41,669 nucleotides of DNA, from assembly GCA_031290885.1 (NCBI GenBank), contig JAISLQ010000075.1, positions 1-41,669 on the forward strand. Reading direction: 5' to 3'. Shown in pieces: positions 15,364 to 23,438 of the stretch. Source of the DNA: Acidaminococcales bacterium (GTDB lineage: Bacteria; Bacillota; Negativicutes; Acidaminococcales; JAISLQ01). The translations under genes and the position numbers were made by a program. How positions within the stretch are numbered: the first letter of the stretch is position 1; the number at the start of each line of letters is the position of its first letter. The notes beneath the pieces are model-generated. The model had not been told where the DNA came from and made no database searches. It saw nothing but the letters and a program-made list of their open reading frames with translations.

Positions 15364-15379
15364 GTAACCTTTTTGACAC
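15364..15379. promoter_or_regulatory. Putative phage operator O4
   Basis: GTAACCTTTTTGACAC, the most divergent copy of the 16-bp motif, in the gap between the repressor stop and the immA start. It could adjust immA expression or simply be a weak site. Confidence 0.5.
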
Positions 15380-15388
15380 GAGGCGGCC

Positions 15389-15898
15389 ATGCAATCTCTA
15401 CTTAACCTTGCCGAGCGGGAACAAATAATTATAGCATATGACAATATCGCCAAGCGCTTCAAAACTCTCGGCCTTTACGACAGCGACGGCGTGAACAGGC
15501 AAATCATCTTGCACACGGAACTAAAGAACTATCCGCGCCTGCATAAATGTATATTGTCCGAAGAACTCGGGCATCATTTCACTTCGGTCGGCACCAGTTT
15601 TTACAAAGCGGCCAACTGCCGCTTCTGGAAACTCAACCACATAAAAACCGAACTTCGGGCGCTAAAATGGTCCTGCTTTTACCTCATGCCCGACAGCAAC
15701 CTGCTGCATGCCGTTCACGCCGAACGCCTGTGCACCGTAGAAGAACTTGAAGATTACTTTGAGGTTACCCACGAATTGTTGCTTTTCCGGCTGCGCTATG
15801 CGAAAAAGCTGGATTTTCCCGACTTGGATCTCCTTCTGCAAAGCGAAGAGCGCCATGTCCTGAAATTGGCGGAAACACTTACGGACAGCGGCTGTTAA
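15389..15898 (+). CDS. immA: ImmA/IrrE-type metallopeptidase
   Basis: A 169-aa protein starting 46 bases after the repressor. The active-site helix reads CILSEELGHHFTS (residues 54-66), the EELGHH form of the HExxH motif common in phage-borne ImmA-like proteins of Firmicutes, with a Glu at the place of the first zinc-binding His. It is followed by the usual helical C-terminal part (AERLCTVEELEDYFEVTHEL), where the third ligand and substrate contacts lie. By analogy with ICEBs1 it would cleave the HTH repressor after DNA damage or quorum signals and so induce the prophage. The gene starts with ATG; the ribosome site CGAGGCGG is fair. Confidence 0.82.
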   Translation: MQSLLNLAEREQIIIAYDNIAKRFKTLGLYDSDGVNRQIILHTELKNYPRLHKCILSEELGHHFTSVGTSFYKAANCRFWKLNHIKTELRALKWSCFYLMPDSNLLHAVHAERLCTVEELEDYFEVTHELLLFRLRYAKKLDFPDLDLLLQSEERHVLKLAETLTDSGC

Positions 15899-16435
15899 AA
15901 ATAGCGCGGCGGCGGAAGCAATCCCTTCTTGTGCCGCCGCCGACAACCAACTGCTCCTGCCGCTTGGCCAAAAGCAGTCAAAAAACCCGCCGACAACCTG
16001 CATCCGTTTGGCTATGGGCGGGAACAATATTTTTGCGCTTTCATGGTACCGGCAGCGCTGTTTTTGCTTGGCGGCTGCTTCGCCGTCACGGAAGCTGCGG
16101 AGAAAATGTCCTCGCCGCCGCTTCTCCCGGCCCTTTGTGGCCGGCTTTGCCCATGCTCGCCTTTTCCTTCCTATTGGAATGTTGCTCCTTTTTCGCAGCC
16201 TTATAAAGAAACGGCAAAAGCTAAAGCGGCGGCAGCCTGCTGTCCGCCATGAAAGCAGAGCCGAAAAACGGCCTTTCGGCCAAAGAAAGCGCCGAAGCGA
16301 CAAACGCGAGCGAAAGGCGCGCGCTGCTGCCGGCGGCTTGTTGAACTATAGGCGGCCGCCAACAATCCATTGCGGCGCTGCGCCGGATTTTTTGCCTTCC
16401 GGGGCAAATCCGGCGCTTGCGCGGCTCGCAAGCGA
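15899..16435. other. 537-base gap at the prophage/chromosome junction
   Basis: No convincing gene. Several open frames exist on both strands but none has a ribosome site or recognisable protein features. Visible elements are a 9-bp GC-only hairpin just after immA (CGGCGGCGG at 15,907-15,915 with CCGCCGCCG at 15,934-15,942) and two hairpins next to ubiD. The prophage right attachment site should lie here. No tRNA gene or integrase remnant was seen. Confidence 0.6.
16380..16434 (-). terminator. Two tandem hairpins directly after ubiD
   Basis: CGCTTGCG (16,414-16,421) with CGCAAGCG (16,427-16,434) begins one base after the ubiD stop. It is followed on the minus strand by an 11-bp stem, GCGCCGGATTT (16,380-16,390) with AAATCCGGCGC (16,406-16,416). 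They share a few bases, so only one may form at a time. There is no U-tract; they probably end or stabilise the ubiD message. Confidence 0.55.
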
Positions 16436-17785
16436 TTATCGGATGTTCCCTATATCGTAGTCCTCCAACTTCACGTCCATGAATTTTATCTTTTCAAACT
16501 TGCTCTCCCGGGGCACGGGATAAGTGCAGTCAAAACCCACCTTTGCGCCCAACCCATTGTCAATGGCCGGGTTAAGCTCATGCCCCAGCATGCCCGGCAC
16601 AACGACAATGTCGGCGGCGGGATCGCAGCGGGTGATCAGCGCGCGCTCCACGTCCACGGCGTCCGTGATGTCAACGTCGCCGTTCACGGCGGTTACCGCC
16701 TGCAGCGGCGGGAAAGCGGCGAAAGTGGCGATTATGGCGTTTTTGCTCATGCCGTTGAGCGGCGGGTCAATCTGAATGACCGCATGATAAAAACCGCAGC
16801 CGCCGTGCGTCAAGTACACGGCTTTCAGCCCTTTCACCTGTTTGGAAACTGTTTCAAAAATACTGGCCTCGGCGGTAAGCCCCACCGAATTCCAAACCTC
16901 CGCCCCGGGCAGCAGGGAATGCAGCAGCGGATTTTCGGCGTGAGTTATCGCTTTCACATCCACCACCCAGCGATCGGCACGGGAACTATAATAACCCGTC
17001 ACCTCGCCGAAAGGGCCTTCCGGCTCGCGCAAAGCCGGCAGCATTTGCCCCTCGATGATAAGCTGGGCATCGGCAATCCCATCCGCCGCGACGGCCTTGC
17101 CCTCGCACAGGCGCGCCGGCTCGCCGAGCAACGCGGAAGCTACCGCCAGCTCGTCCTTGTCAATGGGCGCCGCCGCGCTGGGAGTGATTGCCGCCACATA
17201 ATAGGCGGGATGTACGCCGTTGTTGATCGTAATGTCCAGCGGCCGGCCTTTCGCCTCGGCCCGTTCATAATAATCGCGCAAATGCCGGCCGACATCCAGC
17301 AATATCCCAAGCCGCCTTTTCCCGGCCACCATCAGCCTGTGCACGGAAGCGTTGCGCACGCCGGTGTCAGGGTCCCTGGCGATGACCACGCAACTGGAAA
17401 AATACGGCCCGCCGTCTTTGAGGGCGAAAGTCGGGACAGATAAATCGGCCAAGTCAGGATTTTCCATTGCCACCTTTTGCGCGGGCGCGTCTTTCACCGT
17501 AATCGGCCCCACCGGCGAACTATGGAGGCTTTTGACCGCATCGGAAAACAAAAAAGGCAGTTTCGGCGCCTCAACGCCAAACAAGCAAGCCAAGTTCTCA
17601 CGGTTCCACCAAATGCCGATCGCCAGCGGGAACCTGCCGCCCTTCGGATTGTCGAAAACAACGGCCTTGCCGCCCTCGAACCGTTTGGCCACGCCCGCCA
17701 GCTCATAGCGCAAATCCACGGCGCTGCGCACGCGCGCCAGCCGGCCGGCGGCCGCCAGTTTCTCTATGCATCCTTTGAAATCCAT
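16436..17785 (-). CDS. UbiD-family decarboxylase
   Basis: A 449-aa prenylated-FMN-dependent (de)carboxylase. The ATG at 17,785 follows AGAGGGGGCAAGAG; an upstream in-frame extension to 18,148 overlaps mfd and is unlikely. Family features: the N145/R150 motif in VRNASVHRLMVAG, and the catalytic Glu pair in LREPEGPFGEVTGYY (E256, E261). The C-terminal region includes HELNPAIDNG. The length is slightly below E. coli UbiD (about 490). Relatives act on 4-hydroxy-3-polyprenylbenzoate, phenolic acids or other aromatic/alpha,beta-unsaturated acids. No prenyltransferase (UbiX) is nearby. It is transcribed away from mfd. The substrate cannot be told; a link to the acid pathway downstream is only a guess. 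Confidence 0.85.
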   Translation of the reverse strand: MDFKGCIEKLAAAGRLARVRSAVDLRYELAGVAKRFEGGKAVVFDNPKGGRFPLAIGIWWNRENLACLFGVEAPKLPFLFSDAVKSLHSSPVGPITVKDAPAQKVAMENPDLADLSVPTFALKDGGPYFSSCVVIARDPDTGVRNASVHRLMVAGKRRLGILLDVGRHLRDYYERAEAKGRPLDITINNGVHPAYYVAAITPSAAAPIDKDELAVASALLGEPARLCEGKAVAADGIADAQLIIEGQMLPALREPEGPFGEVTGYYSSRADRWVVDVKAITHAENPLLHSLLPGAEVWNSVGLTAEASIFETVSKQVKGLKAVYLTHGGCGFYHAVIQIDPPLNGMSKNAIIATFAAFPPLQAVTAVNGDVDITDAVDVERALITRCDPAADIVVVPGMLGHELNPAIDNGLGAKVGFDCTYPVPRESKFEKIKFMDVKLEDYDIGNIR

Positions 17786-17921
17786 CTCTTGCCCCCTCTT
17801 TCCCATTTTTCTTGCCGCGCCTGTCCGCTCATCAACATTTAAGTTCAATTCGCTATAAAAATCGCAACCCCTTCTTTGCTCGCGGCAAACCGCAAAAAAT
17901 ATTCGCAACGGGTAAAAACTT

Positions 17922-20900
17922 TTGCATAACCTTTTACAACTTATCGCCTCAAGCAAAATCTTCCAAACTTTGGCCGCCCTCCCAACACAACAAACAAAAG
18001 CCTCCGGCATCGACGGCGCGCAAAAAGCGGCCCTAGCGGCGGCTTTGTTCGCGGCGCGTTCGGGCCCGTTGCTGATAGCCGCGCCCGGCCGCGAAGAATT
18101 GCGGGAAATGAGGCGCGGACTGAACGCGCTCTTGCCTGACGCGGCCATTGAAGAATTCTACCCGGCCGACCGCCAAGACATCGCGGCCAACCACAAAAGC
18201 CTGGAAATAACTGCGGCCAGGCTGTCTGTCCTGCGCCAACTCTGCGCCGGGCAGCGCCGTATAGTAATCGTTACTGCGGAAGCCCTTGCGCAGCCGCTGG
18301 AACAGCCGCAGGAACTTCTCGGCAGCGGCCTCGCCCTGTCCGCCGGCGCCGCCTGCGGCATGGGCGAGGCCGCCGCCGCTTTTATTGCCGCCGGCTACGA
18401 ACGCTCCTCCCTGGTGGACGCGCCGGGACAATTTTCCGTGCGCGGCGGCATAATCGACATCTTCCCGCCCACCCACTCCCTGCCCCTGCGCATTGAATGG
18501 CTTGGCGGCGAAATAGAAAGCATCCGCTCCTTCTCCGCCGAAACCCAGCGTTCCCTGGAAGGGCTGAAAGAAACCGTAATACCCGCCCTCGCCCGGCCGG
18601 ACGGCGTCCCTTTGACCGCCAGCCTGCTCGATTACCTGCCGGCTTCGGCTCTTTTTGTCATTGACGAACCGGCCAGGCTCAAAGAAAGGCTTGCCCCTCC
18701 GCTCGGCGATTCCCCCTCCTGCGCGCGGACATTCTCCTGGCGGCAGCTCACAGACATAATTGGCGGCTTGCCAAACTTTCTGTGCCTCTCCGCCCTGCCT
18801 TTGCAAATGTTTCCGCATGCCCGCCCCGTCCGCGCCGATATACGCGCCATCCCGCCCTATCACCGGCAATGGGGCCTCCTGGCCGAAGACCTGAAAAAAT
18901 ACTTGGACAAAAACATACAGCCCGTCATCAGCATGAGCAGCGACAACAAGGCCGCCGGGATGATCAAGACCCTATCCGGCCTGAAAATACCGTCCGCACT
19001 TTGGCCGGACGGCGAACCCCGGCCAAAAAACAAAGCCCTCGCCATAGTCGGCGGACTGGCCGCGGGCATGGAATTCGTGGGCGAAAACTGGCTGCTGATC
19101 ACCGAGCAGGACATCTTTGGCGCGATGAAACAGCGCCGCTTGACAAAAAAACCGCCGGGGCAGGCCATCCGCTATTTTTCCGAAATAAAAGCGGGCGATT
19201 ACGTAGTCCATTCCGTACACGGCATCGGCCGCTATGTGGGCAGCGAATCCCTTGCCGCCGGCGGCGCGACCCGCGACTACCTTTTAATCCGTTACGCCGG
19301 CGACGACAAACTCTATGTCCCCGTGGACCAAGTGCAAACGCTGCAAAAATACATCGGCGCGGAAGGGCAGCCGCCGCGCCTGTCGCGCATGGGCGGAGCC
19401 GACTGGGGCCGCGTCCGCGGGCGCGCCCGGGCGGCCGTAACGGAAATGGCGGCGGAACTCCTGCGCCTGCAAGCCGAACGCAAACTGCTGCCAGGCCATG
19501 CCTTTTCCCCCGACACCGTCTGGCAGCAAGAATTTGAAGAAGCCTTTCCCTACGAAGAAACCCCGGACCAACTGCGCGCCATCGAAGAAATCAAACGCGA
19601 CATGGAACGGCCCTACCCAATGGATCGCATCCTGTGCGGCGACGTTGGCTACGGGAAAACGGAAGTAGCCTTGCGGGCGGCCTTCAAAGCGGTAATGGAC
19701 AGCAAGCAGGTGGCCGTTTTAGTCCCGACCACCGTGCTGGCCCAGCAGCACCTGCTCACCTTCAGCGAGCGTATGCGCCCGTTTGGCATCAACATTGAAA
19801 TGATAAGCCGCTTCCGCTCGCCCAAAGAACAACGCGCGGCATTGGCCGGCGCCGCCGGGGGCGAAGTGGACATCGTCATCGGCACCCATCGCCTGCTGCA
19901 AAACGACATAAATTTTAAAAACCTCGGCCTTTTAGTAATAGACGAAGAACAACGTTTCGGCGTGGGGCAGAAAGAAAAAATCAAACTCTGGAGCAAAAAC
20001 GTCGACGTCCTGTCCATGTCGGCGACGCCGATCCCGCGCACCCTCCACATGGGGCTGGTCAGCGCGCGCGACATGAGCATCATCGAAACCGCGCCGGAAG
20101 AGCGCCTGCCGGTGGAAAGCTACGTAGCCGAATACAGCGACGAACTTGTGCGCCAAGCCATACTGCGCGAAGTCCGGCGCGGCGGCTACGTCTACTACGT
20201 ATACAACCGTGTCGCGGATATTGAGCGCGTTGCGGAAACATTGAGAAAACTCGTCCCCGGCATATCAATAAAAATAGCGCACGGGCAAATGCCGGAAGAC
20301 CTGCTGGAAACAGTCATGCTGGAATTTTACCAAGGCGGTTTCGACGTTCTCCTGTGCACATCCATCATCGAAAACGGCCTGGACATACCGCTGGCCAATA
20401 CGATCATCGTCCACGGCGCGGAAAATTTCGGCCTGTCGCAGCTTTACCAAATGCGCGGCCGGGTAGGCCGCTCCAGCCGGCTGGCCTACGCCTGGTTTTT
20501 TTATCCCCCGGACAGGATCTTAAGCGAAATAGCGGAAAAACGCCTGCAAGCGATACGCGACTTCAGCGACTTGGGCGCCGGTCTGCGCATTGCCATGCGC
20601 GACCTTGAAATACGCGGCGCGGGCAACATACTGGGTCCGCAGCAACACGGGCACATCATCAGCGTCGGTTTTGAAACCTACTGCCGCCTGCTGGAGGAAA
20701 GCATAAACGAACTGGCGCAAGCGCCGGCGCGGGCCGAACCGTCCGCCGAACCGTCCCTTGACGTGGCGGCGGACGCCTACCTCCCCGATGACTACATTGA
20801 CGATCCCGGGCACAAACTGGACATCTACCGGCGCTTGCAATACATAAACGAACGCCCGGACTTTCTGGAACTGCTCGCCGAGATGTCCGACCGTTTCGGC

Positions 20901-21188
20901 GAGCCGCCGCCGCCCGCGAAAAACCTCCTGCGCCTTGCCCTTTTGCGCGGCCATTGCCGCAAATTGGGCGTAAAATCCATAAACACGAAGGCCATGGAGA
21001 CGAAAATAATTTTTGCCGAAAAAGCATCCGTAAACCCCGAAACCCTGCTGGCCATGGCCGTATCTGCCCGTTACGCGGCCGTCCTAAGACAAGGGCCGCC
21101 GATCAGCGTAAAAATTAAACGGCCAAAAAAACGCCCTCCCTTAGATTGGATCGAAGAAGCGATAGAATTTTTGCTGCAAAAAAGCTGA
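17922..21188 (+). CDS. mfd: Transcription-repair coupling factor Mfd
   Basis: A 1088-aa helicase/translocase. It removes RNA polymerase stalled at DNA damage and recruits UvrA. Domains in order: UvrB-like N-terminal module (about 25-330; FSVRGGIIDIFPP at 171-183), RNA polymerase interaction domain (about 415-480; AGDYVVHSVHGIGRY), then the SF2 motor with Walker A GDVGYGKT (573-580) and the DEEQ box LVIDEEQRFGV (671-681), the second RecA lobe with QMRGRVGRS, and the C-terminal UvrA-binding-inhibitory domain. It is about 60-90 residues shorter than E. coli or Bacillus Mfd. The start TTG at 17,922 lacks a strong ribosome site, so the true start is uncertain by a few residues. Confidence 0.95.
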   Translation: MHNLLQLIASSKIFQTLAALPTQQTKASGIDGAQKAALAAALFAARSGPLLIAAPGREELREMRRGLNALLPDAAIEEFYPADRQDIAANHKSLEITAARLSVLRQLCAGQRRIVIVTAEALAQPLEQPQELLGSGLALSAGAACGMGEAAAAFIAAGYERSSLVDAPGQFSVRGGIIDIFPPTHSLPLRIEWLGGEIESIRSFSAETQRSLEGLKETVIPALARPDGVPLTASLLDYLPASALFVIDEPARLKERLAPPLGDSPSCARTFSWRQLTDIIGGLPNFLCLSALPLQMFPHARPVRADIRAIPPYHRQWGLLAEDLKKYLDKNIQPVISMSSDNKAAGMIKTLSGLKIPSALWPDGEPRPKNKALAIVGGLAAGMEFVGENWLLITEQDIFGAMKQRRLTKKPPGQAIRYFSEIKAGDYVVHSVHGIGRYVGSESLAAGGATRDYLLIRYAGDDKLYVPVDQVQTLQKYIGAEGQPPRLSRMGGADWGRVRGRARAAVTEMAAELLRLQAERKLLPGHAFSPDTVWQQEFEEAFPYEETPDQLRAIEEIKRDMERPYPMDRILCGDVGYGKTEVALRAAFKAVMDSKQVAVLVPTTVLAQQHLLTFSERMRPFGINIEMISRFRSPKEQRAALAGAAGGEVDIVIGTHRLLQNDINFKNLGLLVIDEEQRFGVGQKEKIKLWSKNVDVLSMSATPIPRTLHMGLVSARDMSIIETAPEERLPVESYVAEYSDELVRQAILREVRRGGYVYYVYNRVADIERVAETLRKLVPGISIKIAHGQMPEDLLETVMLEFYQGGFDVLLCTSIIENGLDIPLANTIIVHGAENFGLSQLYQMRGRVGRSSRLAYAWFFYPPDRILSEIAEKRLQAIRDFSDLGAGLRIAMRDLEIRGAGNILGPQQHGHIISVGFETYCRLLEESINELAQAPARAEPSAEPSLDVAADAYLPDDYIDDPGHKLDIYRRLQYINERPDFLELLAEMSDRFGEPPPPAKNLLRLALLRGHCRKLGVKSINTKAMETKIIFAEKASVNPETLLAMAVSARYAAVLRQGPPISVKIKRPKKRPPLDWIEEAIEFLLQKS

Positions 21189-21370
21189 AAATGCCCCGAT
21201 GCCGCCGTCTGAAAGCCTGGCGATGGTCAAATGCGGCCTGTTGCCCACATCATCGCAGCCCGCGGCGCAAAATGCATCATTAAACAAATGATTCCCGACA
21301 ACAAACTTTATTGGGAACTTTCAATGAAAAAATTTTTATTGCCTGCTATACTTATTAATATAAAGACTTG

Positions 21371-21391
21371 CCGCCCGCTGACGCCGGGCGG
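21371..21391 (+). promoter_or_regulatory. Hairpin in the leader of the TPR gene
   Basis: CCGCCCG (21,371-21,377) and CGGGCGG (21,385-21,391), loop of 7, about 10 bases before the GGAGGTG ribosome site. A TATACT box with AT-rich surroundings lies at 21,348-21,353, but without a clear -35. Confidence 0.35.
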
Positions 21392-21416
21392 ACATAAAAC
21401 CGGAGGTGCGCGCATA

Positions 21417-22361
21417 ATGGAAATCAAAGAAATCCTGCGGGAAATCGACAGACAGTATCAAGTGCTGGGACCGGCCGATATGGAAGAATTTTTCAAAAAA
21501 ACCTTGGAATTTTACAAGGACGAGCACGGCCGGGACAGTCCGGGCTACGCTTCCCTGGCCAATGAGTTTGGCGCTTTCTACCGCAACCAGAGCCGCTACG
21601 AGGAAGGCGAGCAGCTTTTTCTGGAAGCCGCGGAAATCCTGGCAAAACTGCAAGGGAAAAACAGCGCGGAATACGCCACCGCCCTGAACAACCTGGCCGA
21701 GCTTTACCGGCTGGCCGGCAACCGGGACAAAGCCGAAGAAATCCTCAACCAGGTTATCGGCATCTTCCGCGAGTCGGTGGGCGAGCGGCATTTCCTCTAC
21801 GCCAGCGCCCTTAACTATTTGGGGCACTTTCGCCATGAGGGCGGCCAAGCCCAGGAAGCATTGGATCTTTATGAAGAATCCCTGAAAATAGTGTCCGAGA
21901 TGCCAGAGAACCACGCCCTTTTGGCCACCGCTTACGGCAACGTGGCCGGTGCGCTGCGTTCCCTGAAACGCTACCCCGAGGCCGTAAAATACTTGGAAGA
22001 CGCCAAAAAGCTGCACGAGGAGAAATTAGGCGCCAACGACCAACATTACAGCGCCGTTTTAAACGGCATCGGATCGCTTTGGCATACCATGGGCGATCTT
22101 GACAAGGCGGCGGAATACTATGACAAGGTAATGCAGCTCTTGCTTCGCCACAACAGCAAAAAAACCCGGGACTACGCCATAGCCGCCGGCAACTACGCCG
22201 CCTGCTGCGAAGCCCGGGGCGAACTGGACAAAGCCGTCCACTACGCCAAGGAAGCCAGGGACTGTTTCGCCGCCGTCTATGGCCCTGACGGCCCCTTCAC
22301 GCCGGGGGCGCGAAAATATCTTGACCATCTGGAAAAAAAAGCCGCCAAAAACAACGCCTGA
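21417..22361 (+). CDS. Tetratricopeptide repeat protein
   Basis: A 314-aa protein started at the ATG (21,417) behind CGGAGGTG. After a short helical N-terminus (residues 1-40), six 42-residue TPR units of the kinesin-light-chain type fill residues about 41-290: each has the pattern Y-A-x-A-L-N-N-L-A-x-L-Y-x-x-x-G followed by a second helix with A-E-x-x-x-x-x-A (for example SAEYATALNNLAELYRLAGN). No signal peptide or catalytic domain. It would act as a cytoplasmic protein-interaction scaffold; the partner is not known. It lies between mfd and the acyl-CoA gene cluster and ends at a strong terminator, so it is its own transcription unit. Confidence 0.82.
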   Translation: MEIKEILREIDRQYQVLGPADMEEFFKKTLEFYKDEHGRDSPGYASLANEFGAFYRNQSRYEEGEQLFLEAAEILAKLQGKNSAEYATALNNLAELYRLAGNRDKAEEILNQVIGIFRESVGERHFLYASALNYLGHFRHEGGQAQEALDLYEESLKIVSEMPENHALLATAYGNVAGALRSLKRYPEAVKYLEDAKKLHEEKLGANDQHYSAVLNGIGSLWHTMGDLDKAAEYYDKVMQLLLRHNSKKTRDYAIAAGNYAACCEARGELDKAVHYAKEARDCFAAVYGPDGPFTPGARKYLDHLEKKAAKNNA

Positions 22362-22514
22362 CAAAACTTCGTTGGCCCGGCCGCGACGTGCCGCCTTCCG
22401 GCTGAAACCATGGCGCGCTGCGTTTAAATTGCCACGATACTTTTGCGGCAAATTAAACGCCAAACTTTTTACCGGCAAAATCATGGACCCTTTTTCAATC
22501 GATCAAAAGAAGGC

Positions 22515-22537
22515 CGCTGCCGCGGAGCGCGGCAGCG
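22515..22537 (+). repeat. GC-rich 10-bp hairpin before the TPR terminator
   Basis: CGCTGCCGCG (22,515-22,524) and CGCGGCAGCG (22,528-22,537) with a 3-base loop, 32 bases before the rho-independent terminator. It may protect the 3' end of the TPR mRNA. Confidence 0.55.
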
Positions 22538-22568
22538 ATTCCCGGCGCGGCGAGGAGATATTGCGGCG

Positions 22569-22603
22569 CAGCCCCTTATTCAGCCAATAAGGGGCTGTTT
22601 TTT
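22569..22603 (+). terminator. Rho-independent terminator of the TPR gene
   Basis: CAGCCCCTTATT (22,569-22,580), loop CAGCC, AATAAGGGGCTG (22,586-22,597), followed by six T residues. A textbook terminator separating mfd/TPR from the acyl-CoA cluster. Confidence 0.92.
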
Positions 22604-22766
22604 GCATGTCGCGCTTTTTCTGGCCCGGCCGGCCCTGCTCATTTTGCTAAACACATCCTTTTTCTATATGCCATCACAAAAAACAGTCAGGATGGCATAT
22701 TGACTGCAAGCTTTGCGGCGAATATAATAAACATAACAAATCAGGTCATAGTGCGGCTCGTACGGC

Positions 22767-22922
22767 AAAGCCAACGCGACACAATTTCAATTGAGTTGAG
22801 TTTTGCCCGGGTAAAAACCTGATTAAATAGCCTTCCCCAAAAATTAATTTTTGGGGAATTTACGGAGCAAAAGAAAAAATCCCCTGACAAGGGGACAATA
22901 GAAAAGCCAACGCGACACAATT
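22767..22922. repeat. 20-bp direct repeat, two copies 136 bases apart
   Basis: AAAGCCAACGCGACACAATT at 22,767-22,786 and again at 22,903-22,922. In the second copy it runs into a perfect palindrome (GCGACACAAT, four bases, ATTGTGTCGC, 22,912-22,935); in the first copy the palindrome is decayed. Possible activator sites or the trace of a small duplication. Confidence 0.75.
22833..22858. promoter_or_regulatory. 26-bp perfect palindrome
   Basis: Half-site TTCCCCAAAAATT followed directly by its complement. It could be a protein-binding site or a hairpin with a stem of up to 11-12 bp. Nearby, TCCCC-N6-GGGGA (22,880-22,895) followed on the minus strand by TTTTTTCTTTT looks like a terminator facing left. 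Confidence 0.6.
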
Positions 22923-23011
22923 GAAATTGTGTCGCACCCGGCGCGGACGCCTGGCGCCAAAAAAATATTTATTTCTCAACCCGGCTTTTCAGTGCCTATC
23001 TTTCCCGTATT

Positions 23012-23046
23012 TGTTTACCAAAGTAAACAGTCCGAAAAAACGGACT
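23012..23046. promoter_or_regulatory. Two adjoining palindromes, candidate activator sites
   Basis: TGTTTAC-CAAA-GTAAACA (23,012-23,029) and AGTCCG-AAAAAA-CGGACT (23,029-23,046), sharing one base. They lie about 280-310 bases upstream of the sigma-54 promoter, within the range at which sigma-54 activators bind. Confidence 0.5.
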
Positions 23047-23321
23047 CGGCCGTCAGCAAAAAAGCGCGTTCCGGCACGTCAGCCATTTTTGCCTGTCAGG
23101 ACGCAAAAGTATACACTCGGCCGCTTGGTATACATGAAATTCCGATGTCCGCTTGCCGCAAGCCTTTCCCCGTTTTGCCGCTGGCCGGCGCGGATATTAC
23201 AAAAGGCCAATCTTGTTTTGCTTCTACTGCGCCAAGTTTACAACTATTTATTCGCAAGCGTCATAAATCCTGTTTTTCCCTGACTTATTGTTTCCGATCG
23301 CGCCGCTGAAAAATTTTTAAA

Positions 23322-23337
23322 TTGGCACAACAATTGC
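23322..23337 (+). promoter_or_regulatory. Sigma-54 promoter of the acyl-CoA gene cluster
   Basis: TTGGCAC-AACAA-TTGC matches the -24/-12 consensus in every conserved base with exact spacing (GG at 23,324-23,325, GC at 23,336-23,337). Start would be near 23,349, giving a leader of about 118 bases that holds the palindrome at 23,419-23,438 and a GGGAGG ribosome site. A sigma-54 activator is encoded 2.9 kb downstream. Confidence 0.88.
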
Positions 23338-23418
23338 ATAATATAATTTGCGGGTTTTTTACGCGAAATTAACCTGCCCATGCGCCTTGCCGCAACGGAC
23401 GCACAAACACGCCCGCAA

Positions 23419-23438
23419 TTATCCAAAAATTTGGATAA
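23419..23438 (+). promoter_or_regulatory. 20-bp palindrome in the 5' leader
   Basis: TTATCCAAA-AA-TTTGGATAA lies between the sigma-54 start and the ribosome site of acyl-CoA dehydrogenase 1. An operator for a repressor or an RNA hairpin near the initiation region. Confidence 0.55.

Larger units (their letters stand above)
1..16435. mobile_element. Prophage, right-hand part (left end outside window)
   Basis: A continuous block of phage genes: terminase, portal, capsid, tail tubular and internal virion proteins on the minus strand, followed by a lysogeny switch (Cro-like / double-HTH repressor / ImmA). The set (T7-like gp11, gp12, gp13 and gp14 relatives with Bbp16/Bbp19-type head proteins as in Bordetella phage BPP-1) points to a short-tailed podovirus. 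The right border lies between the immA stop (15,898) and the ubiD stop (16,436). No attachment repeat can be proven because the other end is outside the window. No integrase, replication or lysis gene is visible here, so these must lie further left or be missing. Confidence 0.9.

Noticed and set aside
15929-16460. Open frames in all three plus frames and one minus frame at the prophage border
   Set aside because: None has a ribosome site or plausible protein composition.
17869-17905. Possible mfd promoter (TTGCTC with an AT-rich -10)
   Set aside because: The -10 match is poor and the spacing is 18; not supported well enough to list.
22485-22590. 35-codon open frame (MDPFSIDQKKAAAAERG...) before the TPR terminator
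   Set aside because: No ribosome site, and most of it is a GC hairpin and the left arm of the terminator.
22921-23309. Two open frames of 120 and 126 codons upstream of the sigma-54 promoter
   Set aside because: No start signals, no recognisable features, and they run through several palindromes.
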